Positions 1-8,660 of a stretch of DNA of 58,290 nucleotides are shown here, piece by piece. How positions within the stretch are numbered: the stretch's first letter is position 1; every line of letters starts with the position of its first letter. The position numbers were made by a program, and so were the translations under genes. Under the pieces are notes generated by a model that made no database searches, had not been told where the DNA came from, and worked only from the letters and a program-made list of their open reading frames with translations. The stretch is from Geothrix sp. (GTDB lineage Bacteria > Acidobacteriota > Holophagae > Holophagales > Holophagaceae), in NCBI GenBank assembly GCA_030824075.1, contig JAVBYJ010000034.1, forward strand, positions 1 through 58,290. The letters run 5' to 3'.

Positions 1-1
1 T

Positions 2-412
2 GCCGCCGGGGGTCTGCTCTCGAATCTCAGCCTGCGCGAGAACGTCGCCCTTCCCCTGCGGTTTCTGGGACTTCTGCCCGGCGAGATCCGGGGCCGGGTG
101 GCGGGGGCCCTGGAGCGCCTCGGGCTTTCGGCGGTGGCGGACCTTCGCCCCCACGCGGTCAGCGCCTCGGCGCGCAAGCACGGCAACCTCGCCCGGGTGC
201 TGGCTCTGGAGCCCGAGTTGATCCTGCTGGACGATCCCCTGGAAGGCCTCGACACGGCGGATCGGGCGGTGGCCCTGGACGTGATCCAGGGGTGGGTCTC
301 GGACGAAGGCCGAACCCTGCTGATCGCCCAGGAGGAGCCCGGACCCTTCCTGGATCTGATCCCGGGCCGGCTCGACCTGCCTCCCCTTCCCATCCTGTTG
401 GAGACCCCATGA
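2..412 (+). CDS. ABC transporter ATP-binding protein, MlaF-like (5' partial)
   Basis: The last 136 codons of an ABC ATPase enter from the left edge, so Walker A lies outside the window. The ATG of an MCE/MlaD protein overlaps its stop (ATGA), which places it in an Mla-type system that moves phospholipid between the membranes. The C-terminal half of the nucleotide-binding domain is visible: a Walker B stretch LILLDDP followed by a D-loop EGLD. The signature helix is degenerate, reading VSASARKHGNLAR where LSGGxxxRxxxAR is usual, and the residue after the Walker B Asp is Asp instead of catalytic Glu. This may be a weakly hydrolysing or divergent subunit. The family call is fairly safe; the Mla assignment rests on the neighbour. 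Confidence 0.75.
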   Translation, partial: AAGGLLSNLSLRENVALPLRFLGLLPGEIRGRVAGALERLGLSAVADLRPHAVSASARKHGNLARVLALEPELILLDDPLEGLDTADRAVALDVIQGWVSDEGRTLLIAQEEPGPFLDLIPGRLDLPPLPILLETP

Positions 413-1356
413 ACTTCGAGAAACAGGATGCCCGCCTCGGTCTGCTGGTCCTGGTGTCCCTGGCCCTGTTCCTCGGGCTGGTGGCCTACAAGAACGCCGG
501 AGCCGTGACGGAGCGGAGCTATCCGCTGGTGGTGCGTCTCGACCAGATGGAGGGTCTGGCGCCGGGCACGGATGTGCAGTTGAAGGGCTACCGGGTGGGC
601 GCCGTCGAGCGCGTGGACATGCGGCAGGAAGGGAAGGACTACCACTTCCTGGCCCGCATCGCGGTGCGCGAGGACATCCGGCTCTGGCGGGGCACGCGGG
701 CGAATCTGGCGCCGAAGGGTGTCGGCAGCGTGATGATCGATCTGCGGCTGCCCACCCTAATGGAGCGCACGGTGCTGCTCGCTGCAGGCGATGAGATCCC
801 GGGCGATGCGGGGGTGTCCATCGGCGGAGTGCTGGAGCGCGCGGACCAGCTCATGACCAGCCTCAACGCGGGGGTGGATGGCCTGCGCGCCCGCCTCGAG
901 CGCAAGGGGCTGGGCGACGTGCTGGACCATCCTCCGGTTCGACAAGCCCTCCATTCCCTGGATGGCACCCTGCGCGAGTTCCAGGCCCTGGCGAAGGAAA
1001 GCCGTGGTCTGGTGGGCCATGCGGATCGCAGCATGGGCGAGGCGGACAAGGCCCTGGCGTCCCTCGACCAGAGCCTGGCCACGGTGCGCACGCTGATGGA
1101 CAAGCGCGGCCCCGAGCTGGATCAGATCCTCGTGAGCCTGGCCGCCACCCTCAAGCAGGCCGAGGCCTTCATGGGCCGGTTCAATGCCGAGGGCCGCCCC
1201 GAGCTGGAGCAGAGCCTGAAGAGCCTGCGCAGATCGCTGGCTTCGGTCGAGGAACTCCTGGCCCTCCTCAAACAGAAACCCAGCCGCGCGGTCTGGGGTA
1301 CGCCCAGCGAGGCCGAACGCGAAAAAGCGAAGAAGGCCGTGGAGGCGGCGAAGTAG
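409..1356 (+). CDS. MlaD family protein (MCE domain)
   Basis: A 315-aa substrate-binding component of an Mla-like ABC lipid transporter, anchored in the inner membrane and facing the periplasm. One N-terminal membrane helix (about residues 9-27) is followed by an MCE domain (about 38-115, with the typical stretch LAPGTDVQLKGYRVGAV). A long helical tail, probably coiled coil (about 150-300), ends in a Lys/Ala-rich terminus. The start at 409 is chosen because it overlaps the ATPase stop as ATGA and immediately precedes the membrane helix. The permease MlaE should lie left of the window. No outer-membrane or MlaC partner follows; transcription probably ends before the convergent YciI-like gene. 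Confidence 0.85.
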   Translation: MNFEKQDARLGLLVLVSLALFLGLVAYKNAGAVTERSYPLVVRLDQMEGLAPGTDVQLKGYRVGAVERVDMRQEGKDYHFLARIAVREDIRLWRGTRANLAPKGVGSVMIDLRLPTLMERTVLLAAGDEIPGDAGVSIGGVLERADQLMTSLNAGVDGLRARLERKGLGDVLDHPPVRQALHSLDGTLREFQALAKESRGLVGHADRSMGEADKALASLDQSLATVRTLMDKRGPELDQILVSLAATLKQAEAFMGRFNAEGRPELEQSLKSLRRSLASVEELLALLKQKPSRAVWGTPSEAEREKAKKAVEAAK

Positions 1357-1360
1357 AAAA

Positions 1361-1654
1361 CTAGATCCGGTCCAGGCCTTCCTTGCCCTGCATGACCATC
1401 CAGGGGAGCAGCTCGTAGTTGGCCAGGCCGTGCTGGTGGAAGGGATCGCCATCGCGCAGGGCGTCCAGGTCCGCCAGGGGGTTCTCATCCTGGACCCGGA
1501 CCAGCCACATGCCGCCGAACCGGGGATCCAGCGGCCCGGAGGCCACCAGGATGCCCTGCTCCTGGAGCGTACGGAGGTAGGCCCGGTGCGCCTCTGTGAC
1601 CGCCTCGATCTCGGGCATGGGGCGGCGATAGCGGACGATGATCATGGCGTACAT
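1361..1654 (-). CDS. YciI-like (YCII) family protein
   Basis: A 97-aa protein of the small ferredoxin-like YCII family. It begins MYAMIIVRYRRP and carries the conserved middle LVASGPLDPRFGGMWLV and the C-terminal region DPFHQHGLANYELLPW. The cellular role of this family is mostly unknown; some relatives act in aromatic compound breakdown or as dimeric lyases. A good Shine-Dalgarno (GGAG about 7 nt upstream) supports the start at 1654. It lies 29 nt downstream of carbamate kinase on the same strand, so the two are probably co-transcribed. The family call is good; no function is claimed. Confidence 0.75.
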   Translation of the reverse strand: MYAMIIVRYRRPMPEIEAVTEAHRAYLRTLQEQGILVASGPLDPRFGGMWLVRVQDENPLADLDALRDGDPFHQHGLANYELLPWMVMQGKEGLDRI

Positions 1655-1683
1655 GGGGGCTCCTTCAGCTGGGGCAGGTCCAT

Positions 1684-2631
1684 TCAGTCGTGCACGATCC
1701 GCGTGCCCACGGTGGCGGGATCTTCGGTGGCCAAGGCTTCGGCGGTGGTGATGAGCACTTCGTGACCGCCACCGTCCAGGAAACCCAGAGCGCTTTCGAT
1801 CTTGGGGCCCATGCTGCCGGGCGGGAACTGGCCCTCGGCCAGATGCTTTCTCGCCTCGCTGGCGGTGATGCGGTCCACCCATCGCTGCGTCGGCTTGCCG
1901 AAATCCAAGGCCACCTTGGCCACGCCCGTGAGGATGATGAAGAGATCCGCCCCGAGTTGGGTGGCCAGCAGCGCGCTGAGGCGGTCCTTGTCGATGACGG
2001 CTTCCACGCCCACCAGGAAGCCGCTGGCGTCCCGGATCACGGGGATGCCGCCGCCACCGCCAGCGATCACCGAACTGCCGGATTGCAGCAGGGTTTTGAT
2101 CGCCTCGAGCTGGACGATCTCGATGGGATTGGGCGAGGGTACGACTTTGCGCCAGCCCCGGCCCGAATCCTCCTTCATCTTCCAGCGCTTGGAGCGCATC
2201 AGTTCCAGGGCGCGGAATTCGGGGTAGAAGGGGCCCACGGGCTTGGTGGGGTCCTGGAAGCCCCTGTCCTCCTTGTCCACCACCACTTCCGTGAGGACCG
2301 AGGTCACGGTGGCGTCGATCTTGAGGAAGCGCAGCCGGTTGATGAGCATGCGCTCCAGCATGTAGCCCATGGAACCCTGGGTCATGGCGCCGCAGACATC
2401 GAGGCTGTAGGGCGGGATCTGGCCGGAGCCCGCCTCTTGCTGGATGAGCAGGTTGCCCACCTGGGGGCCGTTGCCGTGGACCACGCAGAGCGAATAGCCC
2501 TCGGCCACCACCCGCGCCAGCATCTCTGCTGTTTCCCGGGCGTTCTCCAACTGCTCCTCCTGGAGCCCGCGTTCCTTTTCCTTAAGCAGCGCGTTTCCGC
2601 CGATGGCCAGGAGTGCGATCTTTCGGGTCAT
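1684..2631 (-). CDS. arcC: carbamate kinase
   Basis: A 315-aa amino-acid kinase-fold enzyme catalysing ATP + carbamate <-> ADP + carbamoyl phosphate in the cytoplasm. Visible hallmarks are the N-terminal AIGGNALL, VVHGNGPQVGNLLIQQE (about residues 50-70), VIAGGGGGIPVI (about 190-200) and a VIDKDR substrate loop (about 212-218). Length and start fit the family. No arginine deiminase or ornithine carbamoyltransferase gene is near, so it may serve purine/allantoin or other carbamoyl phosphate metabolism rather than a classical arc operon. It probably shares a transcript with the YciI-like gene and is divergent from the RDD gene. Confidence 0.92.
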   Translation of the reverse strand: MTRKIALLAIGGNALLKEKERGLQEEQLENARETAEMLARVVAEGYSLCVVHGNGPQVGNLLIQQEAGSGQIPPYSLDVCGAMTQGSMGYMLERMLINRLRFLKIDATVTSVLTEVVVDKEDRGFQDPTKPVGPFYPEFRALELMRSKRWKMKEDSGRGWRKVVPSPNPIEIVQLEAIKTLLQSGSSVIAGGGGGIPVIRDASGFLVGVEAVIDKDRLSALLATQLGADLFIILTGVAKVALDFGKPTQRWVDRITASEARKHLAEGQFPPGSMGPKIESALGFLDGGGHEVLITTAEALATEDPATVGTRIVHD

Positions 2632-2770
2632 GCGGATCCCCGCGAAACGAGGATTCTACAGGGCGGCGGGGCCGGATCAAAGGACTGCCGTCACAGAGCC
2701 CCTTCCGTGTCAGAGAAGCCTTGCCAAGGCCCCTGGTCCTTTGCACCCTGTCAAGAAGGAGCGGACGCGC

Positions 2771-3268
2771 ATGGATCCCTACCAGCCGCAGGACACCTAC
2801 GAAGTCGAGGCCGCGACCCGACTCAGCCGCCTGGGCGCCGCCCTGGTGGACGGCCTTGTGGCCTTTGCCCCCCTGGGAGCCCTGATCCTCATGGTGCCCA
2901 TGGCCCTGATGTCGGGTGGGACGGGTTCCCTGCTTCTCTTCCTGGGCCTGGCGACCCTGATCGCCGTGGCGGTGCTGGTCACCCAGATCGTCCTGCTGGT
3001 CAGGAACGGCCAGACCATCGGCAAGAAGGTTCTGGGCATTCGCATGATCACCAGCGCCGGTGAGATTCCCAGCATCTGGCGCGTCTTCTTCCTCCGCTGG
3101 CTGCCCTTCGTGGTGGTGGCCGGGGTGGTGGAGCTGGTGCTGGAGGGGGCGTTCAAGATCCGGGGCATCGGCAACATCGTGTATCTGTTGGACGTACTCC
3201 TGATCTTCCAGACCACCCGCCGCTGCCTGCATGACCTCCTCGCCGACACGCACGTGATCAAGGCCTGA
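2771..3268 (+). CDS. RDD family membrane protein
   Basis: A 165-aa inner-membrane protein with the RDD domain. The N-terminal ATRLSRLGAALVDGL holds the first conserved R and D. Four hydrophobic helices follow, with the family-typical cytoplasmic NGQTIGKKVLGIRMI (about residues 79-93) and the C-terminal RRCLHDLLADTHVI. The start at 2771 is preceded by AAGGAG at 9-nt spacing; the upstream in-frame sequence lacks any RDD similarity. RDD proteins are suspected transporters or membrane scaffolds, some linked to Na+/H+ exchange, but no substrate can be assigned. It is a single-gene unit converging on the GNAT gene. Confidence 0.8.
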   Translation: MDPYQPQDTYEVEAATRLSRLGAALVDGLVAFAPLGALILMVPMALMSGGTGSLLLFLGLATLIAVAVLVTQIVLLVRNGQTIGKKVLGIRMITSAGEIPSIWRVFFLRWLPFVVVAGVVELVLEGAFKIRGIGNIVYLLDVLLIFQTTRRCLHDLLADTHVIKA

Positions 3269-3275
3269 ATCGCCC

Positions 3276-3809
3276 TCAGGTTGGCCGCGCCATCAAGGTG
3301 TGCACCAGCACCCGGTCCCGGTCCACCTGCTCGCCCACGCGGAAGGTGGCTTCCCCGGCATCGGTGAAGCCGGCCTTGGCGTAGAAGCGGATGGCCCTGG
3401 GGTTCTGCTCCCAGACCTGCAGCCAGACGCCATCGTGTCCAGCCGTGGCCGCGTACGAAAGCACGCCGGACATCAGGGATTGGGCTGCTCCCGTTCCGTG
3501 CAGGGCCTTGTCCACGTAGAACCGCGCCACTTCGAGGGGTCGCAGGAATGACGTCGTAGGGGTTTCCACCTCCGGGCCGCGGGCCCGGAGCAAGGCATAA
3601 CCTTGGAAGGCACCATCCACCTCGATCACCAGGGTTGCGTTGGCGGGGTCCGCCAGCTCCGCGCCCTGCTGGGCTGGCCCGAAGGTCTCCGCCAGGTGCA
3701 ATTCCAGGTTCATTTCGGGAATGAGTCCTGTATAGGTCTCGCGCCAGAGGCGCTCACCCAGGCTCGCCAGAGCCTGGGCATCGGGGGGAAGGGCAGTCCT
3801 GATCGGCAT
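3276..3809 (-). CDS. GNAT family N-acetyltransferase
   Basis: A 177-aa acetyl-CoA-dependent acyltransferase. The acetyl-CoA loop is seen as [19 protein letters not shown] (about residues 89-107; the usual Q/RxxGxG/A appears as HGTGAA). The C-terminal motif [16 protein letters not shown] (about 132-147) is typical of single-domain GNATs acting on amines or protein N-termini. The substrate is unknown. The start at 3809 gives the usual MPIRxAxxxDA beginning, but the only GGAGGG lies directly against the ATG, a poor spacing, so initiation may be weak or leaderless. The gene is divergent from glyQ across a 58-bp promoter region. Confidence 0.85.
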   Translation of the reverse strand: MPIRTALPPDAQALASLGERLWRETYTGLIPEMNLELHLAETFGPAQQGAELADPANATLVIEVDGAFQGYALLRARGPEVETPTTSFLRPLEVARFYVDKALHGTGAAQSLMSGVLSYAATAGHDGVWLQVWEQNPRAIRFYAKAGFTDAGEATFRVGEQVDRDRVLVHTLMARPT

Positions 3810-3818
3810 CCCTCCAGC

Positions 3819-3847
3819 TTATCAAAGGCCTGAAAACCCGCTACAAT
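3819..3847 (+). promoter_or_regulatory. probable sigma-70 type promoter of glyQS-guaA
   Basis: TTATCA at 3819-3824 and TACAAT at 3842-3847 are separated by exactly 17 nt and precede the glyQ ATG by 20 nt. The -10 hexamer matches consensus at 5 of 6 positions and the -35 at 4 of 6. The short leader leaves no room for a T-box riboswitch. Confidence 0.5.
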
Positions 3848-3867
3848 GCTCGTTTTGGCGAGCCTCC

Positions 3868-4800
3868 ATGCACATCCAGGAACTGATCCTCCGCCTGCAG
3901 CGGTTCTGGGCTGACCGGGGTTGCCTCATCGGCCAGCCCTACGATCTGGAAAAGGGTGCGGGCACCATGAACCCGCTCACCTTCTTCGGCGCCCTGGGGA
4001 GCAAGCCCTGGAACGTGGCCTACGTGGAGCCTTCGCGCCGCCCGGCGGACGGCCGCTATGGCGAGAATCCCTTCCGCGTCTATAAGCACCTCCAGTTCCA
4101 GGTGATCCTCAAGCCGAGCCCCGCCAAGGTGCAGGATCTCTACATCGAAAGCCTGGAGGCTCTGGGCATCGATCTCTCCAAGCACGACCTCCGCTTCGAG
4201 GAGGACAACTGGGAATCGCCGACGCTCGGCGCCTGGGGCGTGGGCTGGCAGGTGGTGCTGGACGGCATGGAGATCAGCCAGTTCACCTACTTCCAGCAGG
4301 TGGGGGGATTGGACTGCCGGCCCGTGAGCGCCGAGCTGACCTACGGCATCGAGCGCATCTGCATGTTCCTGGGCGGCTACGACAACATCTTCGATCTGGT
4401 GCATGGCGAGGTGAAGACCGACGACGGCGTGTTCCCCGTGACCTACGGCCAGATGCGCCAGCGCGAGGAATTCGAGCTGAGCGCCTACAGCTTCGAACAC
4501 GCGGACATCGACCTGCACCGCACCCTCTTCGACGCCTTCGAGAAGGAGGGCTGGCGCCTGCTCAAGGACCACGGCCACTTCCTCAGCGCCTACGAACAGG
4601 CCCTCAAGATGAGTCACACCTTCAACGTGCTGGACGCCCGTGGCGCCGTGAGCACCACCGAGCGCCCCGGCATCATCAAGCGGGTGCGGGACCTGGCTTG
4701 TGGGTGCGCCAAGGCGTTCCTGGAGCACGAAGAAGGATCATCCACAGATTCCCCAGATGGCACAGATTCAAAAAGCAAGATGCAGGGAGGTGCGAAGTGA
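3868..4800 (+). CDS. glyQ: glycine--tRNA ligase alpha subunit
   Basis: A 310-aa catalytic alpha subunit of the bacterial alpha2beta2 glycyl-tRNA synthetase, which charges tRNA-Gly. Family hallmarks are [14 protein letters not shown] at the start, [15 protein letters not shown] (about residues 30-45), [16 protein letters not shown] and [13 protein letters not shown]. The last about 22 residues are not family-like: after [10 protein letters not shown] the protein reads [16 protein letters not shown], encoded by a degenerate CACAGATT repeat (4740-4770). The catalytic core is untouched, so the enzyme should function. The stop overlaps the GTG of glyS (GTGA), so the subunits are translationally coupled. 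Confidence 0.96.
   Translation: MHIQELILRLQRFWADRGCLIGQPYDLEKGAGTMNPLTFFGALGSKPWNVAYVEPSRRPADGRYGENPFRVYKHLQFQVILKPSPAKVQDLYIESLEALGIDLSKHDLRFEEDNWESPTLGAWGVGWQVVLDGMEISQFTYFQQVGGLDCRPVSAELTYGIERICMFLGGYDNIFDLVHGEVKTDDGVFPVTYGQMRQREEFELSAYSFEHADIDLHRTLFDAFEKEGWRLLKDHGHFLSAYEQALKMSHTFNVLDARGAVSTTERPGIIKRVRDLACGCAKAFLEHEEGSSTDSPDGTDSKSKMQGGAK
4740..4770 (+). repeat. CACAGATT-family repeat arm inside the glyQ 3' end
   Basis: TCCACAGATT, CCCAGATGG and CACAGATTC stand in series and match one arm of the inverted-repeat elements at 8532-8639 and 13589-13815. Here only one arm is present, and it is read in frame as the GlyQ C-terminal tail. No opposing arm was found downstream within 350 bp. Confidence 0.6.
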
Positions 4801-6986
4801 GCGCCACCAAAACTTTCCTGCTGGAATTGCATTGTGAGGAGATTCCGGCGCGGTTCCTGGAGCCTCTGGCAAAGGACTTCAGCGACCTTTTCAAAGCGAT
4901 GATTGAAAAAGAAGGTTCCTTCTCTTTGAGATGGGATTGGCTGGCTGGTGGTAAGAACTCATTTTCTTCGTTATTTGCTTCGGGAAAACTCCTCGGCGCG
5001 GGAGAGATTCGAGAGATACGCACTCCATCCTCAAAAACAGAGGAAGTAAAACTGTTCGGAGCTTGGGCGTTTTCACCTCGAAAACTGGCATGGGCCATCT
5101 CAGGTCTTCCAGATCAACAGCCCGACCAGACCGAGACGCAGGTCGGTCCGCCGCAGCGCATGTGTGTGGATGAGGCAGGCAAGCCCACCATCCAGGGTCT
5201 GAAGTTCGCGGAGAAGTGGGGCGTGGATGTCAGCGCCGTGCGCTTCGAGCAGCCTGCGGGGAAGAAGGAGCCCTGCGCGGTGGTCACGATCACCCGGAAG
5301 GGGCGGCCCACGATTGAACTGCTGGCAGAGGCTCTGCCGGGGCTCATCGCGGGGCTGCACGTGCCCAAGGCCATGCGCTGGGGCAAGTCGGACTTCGAGT
5401 TCGTGCGGCCCATCCGCAACATCCTGTGCCTCTTCGGGGAGCAGGTGGTGCCTATCACCGTGGATGGCGTCACCGCCACGAACACCACCTGGGGGCACCG
5501 TCTTTTCCATCGCCAGAATCCCGAGCCGATCAAGATCGCCACACCTGAGGCCTACGAGGAAACCCTGAAGACCGCAGGCGTCGTGGTGAGCGTGGACAAG
5601 CGCCGGGACCTCCTGAAGCAGCAGTTGGACGACCTGGCTGGCAAAGTGGGCGGCCGCGTGGTCACTGATGCGGAACTGCTGGACACCCTGGCCGAAATCG
5701 TGGAGTTCCCCAAGATCGTGCGGGGCGACTTTCCCGCGACCTTCTTGGAGCTGCCCAAGGAGGTGCTGGTCACGTCCTTGCGCGAGCACCAGAAGAGCTT
5801 CTGCATCGAGGATGCCGGCGGGGCCCTGATGCCCTGCTTCCTTACCGCCGCCAACCGCATGGACGACCCCGCAGGCTTCGTGAAGGCCGGCAACGAATGG
5901 GTGCTGAAGGCCCGGCTGTATGATGCGCGGTTCTTCTATGCGGAGGACCGCAAGCTGGCGCTTTCGACCCGGTTGGAAAAGCTCAAGGCGCTGACCTTCC
6001 AACGGGAACTAGGGAGCTATTTCGACAAGACAGAACGGGTGGAAGCACTCGCGGAACGGCTTGCAGGGACCTTGAAGGTGGATGTCAACCAGGCGCGCGA
6101 AGCCGCGAAACGAGCCAAGTGCGACCTCCGCACCCTGATGGTCGGCGAGTTCCCCGAGCTGCAGGGCATCATGGGCGGCGAATATCTGAAGCACGAAGGG
6201 GCCGACGAGGAAGTCTGGATGGCCGTGAAGGAGCACTACCGTCCCGTCGGCGCCGAGGATGCCATTCCCTCAACGCCTCTGGGGTGCCTGCTTTCGCTCT
6301 GCGACAAGCTCGATACGGTGGCTGGATGCTTCGCCGTGGGCCTCATCCCCACCGGGTCGAAGGATCCCCTCGCGCTCCGTCGCGCAGGCCAGGGCATCGT
6401 GCGCATCCTGTGGGAGCGGGGCTGGGCGACCACTCCCAGGGATCTCATCGCTTTGGCCCTGGGTGCCGTGGGTGCCAGGGCCACCAAACCCGGGCCCGAA
6501 ACCACCGAGGCGCTGCTGACCTTCTTCAAGGATCGCGTGGCCTACCAGCTGGAACAGGTGGGGTATGCAGGTTCGGTGCGCCGCTCGGCCCTGGCCACCG
6601 GCTGGGAAGACCTGACGGATCTCAAAGCCCGCTGCGAGGCGCTCTCGGCTTTCGCAGAGGATGCCCGCTTCGCTTCCCTCGCACAAAGCGCGAAACGCAT
6701 CGGCAACATCCTGAAGGACGAAGCCCCGGCAGAGGCCTTCGCGGCGGCGGTGTTGCAGGACGTCACCGAGAAGGATCTGGCTGAGCGGTTGAAGACCCTT
6801 GAGGCCACCACCGAGCAAACCGTCCTGCTGGCGGCCCTCGCCGATCTCGCCCAGCCGCTGGAAGCCTTCTTCAACGCCGTCATGGTGAAGTGCGAGGATC
6901 CGGCCCTCCGCGCCGCGCGCCTCAGCCTGCTCCACCGCCTCCGCCAGGCCTTCCTGCGCGTGGCGGATTTCAGTCTTTGGCAGTAG
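4797..6986 (+). CDS. glyS: glycine--tRNA ligase beta subunit
   Basis: A 729-aa beta subunit that binds tRNA-Gly. The GTG start at 4797 overlaps the glyQ stop and has GGGAGG at 6-nt spacing. Recognisable blocks are [18 protein letters not shown] at the N-terminus, [10 protein letters not shown], the MRWG region with [39 protein letters not shown], the HD-like [21 protein letters not shown] and a C-terminal anticodon-binding-like domain ending RVADFSLWQ. Between about residues 38 and 83 there is an extra segment of about 45 residues not expected in the family. It lies in DNA of much lower GC (about 42% over 4921-4980) with unusual codons; the frame stays open. Confidence 0.95.
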   Translation: MSATKTFLLELHCEEIPARFLEPLAKDFSDLFKAMIEKEGSFSLRWDWLAGGKNSFSSLFASGKLLGAGEIREIRTPSSKTEEVKLFGAWAFSPRKLAWAISGLPDQQPDQTETQVGPPQRMCVDEAGKPTIQGLKFAEKWGVDVSAVRFEQPAGKKEPCAVVTITRKGRPTIELLAEALPGLIAGLHVPKAMRWGKSDFEFVRPIRNILCLFGEQVVPITVDGVTATNTTWGHRLFHRQNPEPIKIATPEAYEETLKTAGVVVSVDKRRDLLKQQLDDLAGKVGGRVVTDAELLDTLAEIVEFPKIVRGDFPATFLELPKEVLVTSLREHQKSFCIEDAGGALMPCFLTAANRMDDPAGFVKAGNEWVLKARLYDARFFYAEDRKLALSTRLEKLKALTFQRELGSYFDKTERVEALAERLAGTLKVDVNQAREAAKRAKCDLRTLMVGEFPELQGIMGGEYLKHEGADEEVWMAVKEHYRPVGAEDAIPSTPLGCLLSLCDKLDTVAGCFAVGLIPTGSKDPLALRRAGQGIVRILWERGWATTPRDLIALALGAVGARATKPGPETTEALLTFFKDRVAYQLEQVGYAGSVRRSALATGWEDLTDLKARCEALSAFAEDARFASLAQSAKRIGNILKDEAPAEAFAAAVLQDVTEKDLAERLKTLEATTEQTVLLAALADLAQPLEAFFNAVMVKCEDPALRAARLSLLHRLRQAFLRVADFSLWQ

Positions 6987-6994
6987 GAGCCTCC

Positions 6995-8524
6995 ATGCAC
7001 CATGAACGCATCGCGATCATTGATTACGGCAGCCAGTACACGCGGCTGATCACGCGGCGCCTCCGGGAGCTGGGGGCCTTCGGCCTGGTCTACAGCAGTG
7101 GTGCTACCGCGGAGGAGATCGCGGGGGCCGACCTGAAGGGCGTGATCCTCTCCGGCGGGCCGAACTCGGTGCTGGAGCCGGGGGCACCGGACCTGGACCC
7201 GGCCATCCTGGAATTGGGCGTGCCCATTCTCGGCATTTGTTATGGCCAGCAGCTTCTGGCCCGCAACCTGGGTGGCCAGCTGCACCGCTCGGCCAGCCGC
7301 GAGTATGGCAAGGCCGAGATCCAAGCCATGCCGGAACGCTCCATGCTCTTCGCGGGACTGCCCCACGCCCAGCAGGTGTGGATGAGCCACGGCGATCACG
7401 TGGAGGTGGCCCCGGCGGGCTTCACCGTCACGGCCAAGACCCCCAGCGTCCCCGTGGCGGCCATGGAGGATCCCCAGCGCGGGATCTATTGCCTTCAGTT
7501 CCATCCGGAGGTCACCCACAGCGCCCAGGGCATGCCCCTGCTGCTGAACTTCCTCAAGCGCTGCGGCATGGCTCTGGACTGGAACGCGGGGAACTTCATT
7601 GAGGAGAAGGTCAAGGTCATCCGCGACCAGGTTGGGAAGGGCACGGTGGTCCTTGGCCTCAGCGGCGGCGTGGACAGCAGCGTGGCCGCCCTGTTGCTGC
7701 ACCGGGCCATCGGCAACCAGCTCACCTGCGTCTTCGTGGACCATGGCCTCATGCGCAAGGACGAGATGAAGCAGGTGCAAGTCTACTTCGCGCCCTTCGA
7801 GCTCAAGGTGATCTGGGTGGACGCCTCCGACGAATTCCTGGGCGCCCTGGCGGACGTGACCGACCCTGAGCAGAAGCGGAAGATCATCGGCGGCAAGTTC
7901 ATTGAGGTCTTCGAGCGCGAAGCCGGCAAGGTGAAGGCCGACTTCCTGGGCCAGGGCACCACGTACCCTGACGTGATCGAGAGCAGCGGCATCGGCGGCG
8001 CCATCCTGGTGAAGTCCCATCACAACGTGGGCGGCCTGCCGGAGCGCATGAAGCTGAAGCTCGTGGAGCCCCTGCGGGAGCTCTTCAAGGACGAGGTCCG
8101 CGCCACGGGCCTGGCCCTAGGCCTACCCGAGGAGATGAACCAACGTCACCCTTTCCCGGGCCCTGGCCTCGCGGTGCGCCTGCCCGGCGCCATCACCCGC
8201 GAACGCGCCACCATCCTGCAGAACGCCGATGCCATCTTCATGCAGGAGCTGAAGGAAAGCGGCTGGTACCGCAAGACCAGCCAGGCCTTCGCCGTGCTGC
8301 TGCCCGTGCAGACCGTGGGCATCATGGGCGACGAGCGCACCTTCGAGTGGATGTGCGCCCTACGCGCCGTGACCAGCGAGGACTTCATGACCGCCGACTG
8401 GGCGCGGCTGCCGCACGAGCTGCTGGACCGCATCGCCCAGCGCATCGTCCGCGAGGTGAAGGGCATCAACCGCGTGGTCTACGACATCACATCCAAACCG
8501 CCGGCGACCATCGAGTACGAATAA
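6995..8524 (+). CDS. guaA: GMP synthase (glutamine-hydrolysing)
   Basis: A 509-aa enzyme converting XMP to GMP with ATP and glutamine, the last step of guanine nucleotide synthesis. The N-terminal class I amidotransferase domain has nucleophile Cys82 in ICYGQQ and His170/Glu172 in FHPEVTH. The ATP pyrophosphatase domain follows, with the PP-loop SGGVDSS at 223-229. The C-terminal dimerisation domain ends in the usual KPPATIEYE. Length is normal. The start at 6995 lies 8 nt after the glyS stop with TAGGAG upstream, so it is probably co-transcribed with glyQS. Confidence 0.97.
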   Translation: MHHERIAIIDYGSQYTRLITRRLRELGAFGLVYSSGATAEEIAGADLKGVILSGGPNSVLEPGAPDLDPAILELGVPILGICYGQQLLARNLGGQLHRSASREYGKAEIQAMPERSMLFAGLPHAQQVWMSHGDHVEVAPAGFTVTAKTPSVPVAAMEDPQRGIYCLQFHPEVTHSAQGMPLLLNFLKRCGMALDWNAGNFIEEKVKVIRDQVGKGTVVLGLSGGVDSSVAALLLHRAIGNQLTCVFVDHGLMRKDEMKQVQVYFAPFELKVIWVDASDEFLGALADVTDPEQKRKIIGGKFIEVFEREAGKVKADFLGQGTTYPDVIESSGIGGAILVKSHHNVGGLPERMKLKLVEPLRELFKDEVRATGLALGLPEEMNQRHPFPGPGLAVRLPGAITRERATILQNADAIFMQELKESGWYRKTSQAFAVLLPVQTVGIMGDERTFEWMCALRAVTSEDFMTADWARLPHELLDRIAQRIVREVKGINRVVYDITSKPPATIEYE

Positions 8525-8531
8525 AGAACTT

Positions 8532-8639
8532 GTCCACAGATTTCACAGATTCACACAGATTCAGATGGAGGTGATCCCACCTCGTTCGGATCGTCCCGAT
8601 TCTTTTTCAAATCTGTGCAATCTGTGGAATCTGTGGACC
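8532..8639. repeat. CACAGATT inverted-repeat element (about 108 bp)
   Basis: The left arm (8532-8562) and right arm (8609-8639) are near-perfect reverse complements of about 30 bp, each made of three iterated CACAGATT units starting GTCCACAGATT. The spacer of about 46 bp carries no gene. It fills the gap between guaA and the next gene and could fold into a long hairpin, perhaps acting as a terminator for guaA. The same design recurs at 13589-13815. Confidence 0.8.
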
Positions 8640-8660
8640 AAATCTTTTCTTAGGAACGGC

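Noticed and set aside
3810..3867. T-box leader for glyQS
   Set aside because: The leader from the predicted start site is under 20 nt, too short for a T-box.
3841..4728. Minus-strand open frame opposite glyQ
   Set aside because: Mirror of a conserved essential gene; composition is His/Glu/Leu-biased without motifs.
4891..5091. Minus-strand 66-codon frame in the low-GC glyS segment
   Set aside because: Tempting as an inserted small gene, but there is no ribosome site and glyS remains open through it.
8532..8639. CRISPR array
   Set aside because: Units are only 8-12 nt, in inverted arms, with no regular spacers and no cas genes in the window.
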